This document shows positions 5,861 to 7,676 of a stretch of 7,676 nt of DNA, piece after piece. The position numbers were made by a program, and so were the translations under genes. The notes under the pieces were generated by a model, which was given only the letters and a program-made list of their open reading frames with translations, was not told where the DNA came from and did no database searches. Location of the stretch: positions 1 through 7,676 of the forward strand of contig JACQEC010000260.1 in NCBI GenBank assembly GCA_016200765.1, in the 5' to 3' direction. The stretch comes from Chloroflexota bacterium (lineage in GTDB: Bacteria > Chloroflexota > Anaerolineae > JACRMK01). Every line of letters begins with the position of its first letter. Position 1 is the first letter of the stretch.

Positions 5861-7018
5861 TCAATACCCAAGGTTCTTCGCGAACTGGTCGAAGGTATTA
5901 CCGCGCAGGCCCGTCAACTGATAGGCCTGCTGGTACAACAGTCGGCCTTCTTTCGCGGCACGTACCACGGCTACGCCGAAGCGTTTGCCAATCCGCACAT
6001 TCTGGTTGAGCCAGAAACTACCCCCGCCTTTACGCGCGCTCCGTGTATGTCGCTCGTCCTTAACATAAGTGCTGTAGAAATCGGAGAAGGCCTTGCGGGA
6101 GATTAACCCAGCGTCCAGGGCGCGCCGTGCGGCGACGATCGGGCTGACTTTGAAGTGGCGTGCTAAATCTTGAAAGGGTTCATTCTGTTTGCGTGCCCCT
6201 GCCCAATACTCTTTCAACTCGTGCTCGGGCACAACAAACTCGGCGGCGACACCGTTGCAGAACTGTTCCACCGGTTGTCGCTGGGCGTGCTGTGGCTGGA
6301 GCGGATCGAGATCAGACACACCGTCGACGCCTAACCACAAGTGCGCCAATTCGTGCGCGAACGTGAACATCTGCGCGGCCTTGGCGTCCGCGCCGTTCAC
6401 GAAGATCAACGGGGCAATCGCATCGCTCAGCACAAACCCGCGGAACTCCTCGGGGTCTAGTTTGCGATGGTTGTTATTGCCGACCACGCCGTTGATCACG
6501 ATGAGAATGCGCGCCGCCTCAATCTTCTCACGCAGGAGCAATAGCGCGTCACTCCAGGTGTGCACATCGGCAGCCCAGCCGCGCTCCACGCCCAGGGTTT
6601 TGCGCATTGCGGCGGCAACCGCGCGCGGTTGATCTTGCAGCGTCGCGCTTCTTACGAATGGCAGTAGCGTCTCCCCGTCCTCGATCAGAAAATCGCGCAT
6701 CCACGCTTGCCGTAGCTGCATCGTCTGGATCGTCTCGAGTAGGTCGGGGCTGGGATGGCGCACCGACGCATCGCCGACCGTCCGGAAATCTGTGATCGGG
6801 AGGCGATCGTCGGGCGGTTCGCTCAGAAACAGGTAGCCGAACGGCGTACGCGTGACTGCCGCCAGTTTCTCAGCCTGGGAGAACCTCATCTTGCCGGTTT
6901 GCTCCCACGCGTGCACGCGCGCTAGCGGGACGCGCAGCTCTCCGGCCAGACCTTCGTCCGTCAGCCCTGCGCGTTCTCGCGCCCAGCGCAACAACTGTGG
7001 TTGAAATGTGACGTCCAT
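5861..7018 (-). CDS. Xre-type HTH regulator fused to ImmA/IrrE metallopeptidase
   Basis: A 385-residue two-domain protein. Residues about 5-60 (LLRWARERAGLTDEGLAGEL... VHAWEQTGKMRFSQAEKLA) form an Xre/Cro-type helix-turn-helix. The zinc peptidase domain follows, with H222-E223-x-x-H226 in FAHELAHLWLG and the downstream acidic ligand E260 in CNGVAAEFVVP. The last 90 residues (FKVSPIVAARRALDAG, then FGVAVVRAAKEGRLLYQQA) are the usual C-terminal extension of the ImmA/IrrE (COG2856) family. These proteins act as self-cleaving or partner-cleaving regulators in mobile elements and as antitoxins beside DUF4411 genes. That pairing, antitoxin first and toxin 5 bases later, is what is seen here. I chose ATG 7016-7018 because GGGAG lies 5 bases upstream and homologous N-termini begin near this point. 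ATGs at 7042 and 7060 and a GTG at 7099 are in frame but less supported. Confidence 0.88.
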   Translation of the reverse strand: MDVTFQPQLLRWARERAGLTDEGLAGELRVPLARVHAWEQTGKMRFSQAEKLAAVTRTPFGYLFLSEPPDDRLPITDFRTVGDASVRHPSPDLLETIQTMQLRQAWMRDFLIEDGETLLPFVRSATLQDQPRAVAAAMRKTLGVERGWAADVHTWSDALLLLREKIEAARILIVINGVVGNNNHRKLDPEEFRGFVLSDAIAPLIFVNGADAKAAQMFTFAHELAHLWLGVDGVSDLDPLQPQHAQRQPVEQFCNGVAAEFVVPEHELKEYWAGARKQNEPFQDLARHFKVSPIVAARRALDAGLISRKAFSDFYSTYVKDERHTRSARKGGGSFWLNQNVRIGKRFGVAVVRAAKEGRLLYQQAYQLTGLRGNTFDQFAKNLGY

Positions 7019-7023
7019 CTCGA

Positions 7024-7028
7024 CTCCC
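7024..7028 (-). promoter_or_regulatory. Ribosome-binding site deciding the Xre-ImmA start
   Basis: GGGAG, with spacer TCGAG (5 bases), precedes the ATG at 7018. The upstream in-frame ATG at 7042 has its purine tract directly abutting the start codon, and the ATG at 7060 has AAGGAAAG too far away. Confidence 0.55.
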
Positions 7029-7121
7029 GGAATACCCTTCATCCTCCGCAAGGTGTTCATCTGCGGGGGCTGTCTTTCCTTGTCTACCCCTGCCTCCACG
7101 CCCCGCTCCCCACATCACTTG

Positions 7122-7147
7122 TCCTGACACCACGTCAGCGATCAGGA
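7122..7147. promoter_or_regulatory. Candidate operator upstream of the Xre-ImmA/DUF4411 module
   Basis: In the 163-base gap between the hydrolase stop and the Xre-ImmA start, CTGAC-ACCAC-GTCAG (7124-7138) is a perfect 5-bp inverted repeat. A wider one, TCCTGA (7122-7127) and TCAGGA (7142-7147), overlaps it. Xre-type antitoxins commonly bind such palindromes to repress their own operon. I cannot place convincing -35/-10 boxes beside it, so the role is inferred. The rest of the gap shows no coding signal. Confidence 0.35.
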
Positions 7148-7181
7148 AGAAGTTGCCCTGTCACGCCAATTCATCGCGCCC

Positions 7182-7676
7182 TCATGCAATGATCGTCTGC
7201 AAATAGGTTGTCACAGTCTCCACAAACGAGTCAAACTGCTCGCGGCGGATGTTGTGCCCCGCGCCTGCAATAGGGGCCACCGTGAGGGTGGGGCAGAGAC
7301 CCAGCGCCTCTTGCGCTGTCTCCGGCGTGACAATCGCGCCCGCCGTGGGGTCGGCGGTGATGAGCAACACGGGGCAGGTGATGCGGGAGGCTACGTCCTG
7401 CCAGCGAATGCCGCGCCCCGCGATGTCGGTGGCGACGTTGGCGCTGACCTGCTGTTTGGCCTCCGCCCACGTCTCGAACTCGCTTTCGTCCCACGCCGGA
7501 TTGCGCCGCCGCCCGGCGGCGATAAGGTCGGCGCGCGGCCGCGTCTTGTTCCGCACGATGTCGGCGCGCCACGCCGCGACCCGCGCGGCGCGTTGCTCCG
7601 GCGCTTGGGTGTTGGGCGGGCCGCCCCATGGCGGGTCTTCCAAGATGGCCGCGCGCACGAGGCCGGGGAAGTGCGC
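7182..7676 (-). CDS. Alpha/beta hydrolase, C-terminal part (runs off the right edge)
   Basis: The minus frame is open to the window edge and gives 164 residues. The N-terminus, with the oxyanion strand and the nucleophile elbow, lies outside. The visible part starts AHFPGLVRAAILEDPPW, the strand that follows the nucleophile helix in this fold. A variable cap region (about 18-90, rich in Arg, Ala and Glu) comes next. PVLLITADPTAGAIVTPE contains the probable catalytic aspartate (D109), and GAGHNIRREQFDSFV carries the catalytic histidine (H141). The catalytic triad is thus complete apart from the nucleophile beyond the edge. Substrate is unknown; esterase-like activity is typical of such proteins. 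It ends 163 bases before the Xre-ImmA start, so it is the first gene on the far side of the probable insertion. Confidence 0.9.
   Translation of the reverse strand, partial: AHFPGLVRAAILEDPPWGGPPNTQAPEQRAARVAAWRADIVRNKTRPRADLIAAGRRRNPAWDESEFETWAEAKQQVSANVATDIAGRGIRWQDVASRITCPVLLITADPTAGAIVTPETAQEALGLCPTLTVAPIAGAGHNIRREQFDSFVETVTTYLQTIIA

Noticed and set aside
7019..7099. Longer N-terminus for the Xre-ImmA protein starting at GTG 7099
   Set aside because: The added residues are charged and show no fold similarity, and the ribosome site GGGAG favours the ATG at 7018.

Overview
High-GC bacterial DNA. Every protein gene that I could assign to a family lies on the minus strand, so the window is best read from right to left. 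A Chloroflexota-like metagenomic origin is my best guess. It rests on base composition, the type of hairpin repeat, and a luciferase-like flavin/F420 oxidoreductase beside a TIGR04076-type protein; no marker gene settles it.

Right edge to 7019: the C-terminal two thirds of an alpha/beta hydrolase (7182-7676, running off the window), then a 163-base gap holding small inverted repeats that could be an operator. Next, 7018-5331, comes a two-gene module: an Xre-type HTH protein fused to an ImmA/IrrE metallopeptidase domain, followed by a DUF4411 PIN-like protein. This is the layout of a toxin-antitoxin-like pair, and its base composition is visibly less GC-rich than the neighbouring genes. Directly after it (5149-5280) lies the C-terminal stub of a short-chain dehydrogenase whose Rossmann-fold part is missing. 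This suggests the module replaced the front of an older operon gene.

5133-1764: a tightly packed metabolic operon. It encodes a DinB-like four-helix protein, a GH51 alpha-L-arabinofuranosidase, a luciferase-like (LLM) oxidoreductase and a small cysteine-containing TIGR04076-like protein. The main anomaly of the window is here. An exact 14-base tandem duplication (3200-3227) shifts the frame near the 3' end of the GH51 gene and stops it about 23 residues early. Removing one copy restores a typical GH51 C-terminus and creates a GTGA stop/start overlap with the LLM gene, matching the ATGA overlap one gene later.

1763-1: a class V PLP aminotransferase gene (454-1611) sits between two copies of an imperfect hairpin repeat, each exactly 45 bases from the gene. 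Beyond it are a tRNA-Gly(GCC) with a near-consensus sigma-70 promoter and an intrinsic terminator. At the left edge, on the plus strand, is the C-terminal tail of an unidentified protein, possibly a transposase.

Functionally, the operon suggests intracellular trimming of arabinose-containing oligosaccharides alongside oxidoreductase and detoxification-type functions. No single pathway ties all its genes together. I saw no CRISPR array, no complete insertion sequence and no replication origin. The most unusual content is the duplication-broken glycosidase and the toxin-antitoxin-like module that has displaced a dehydrogenase.
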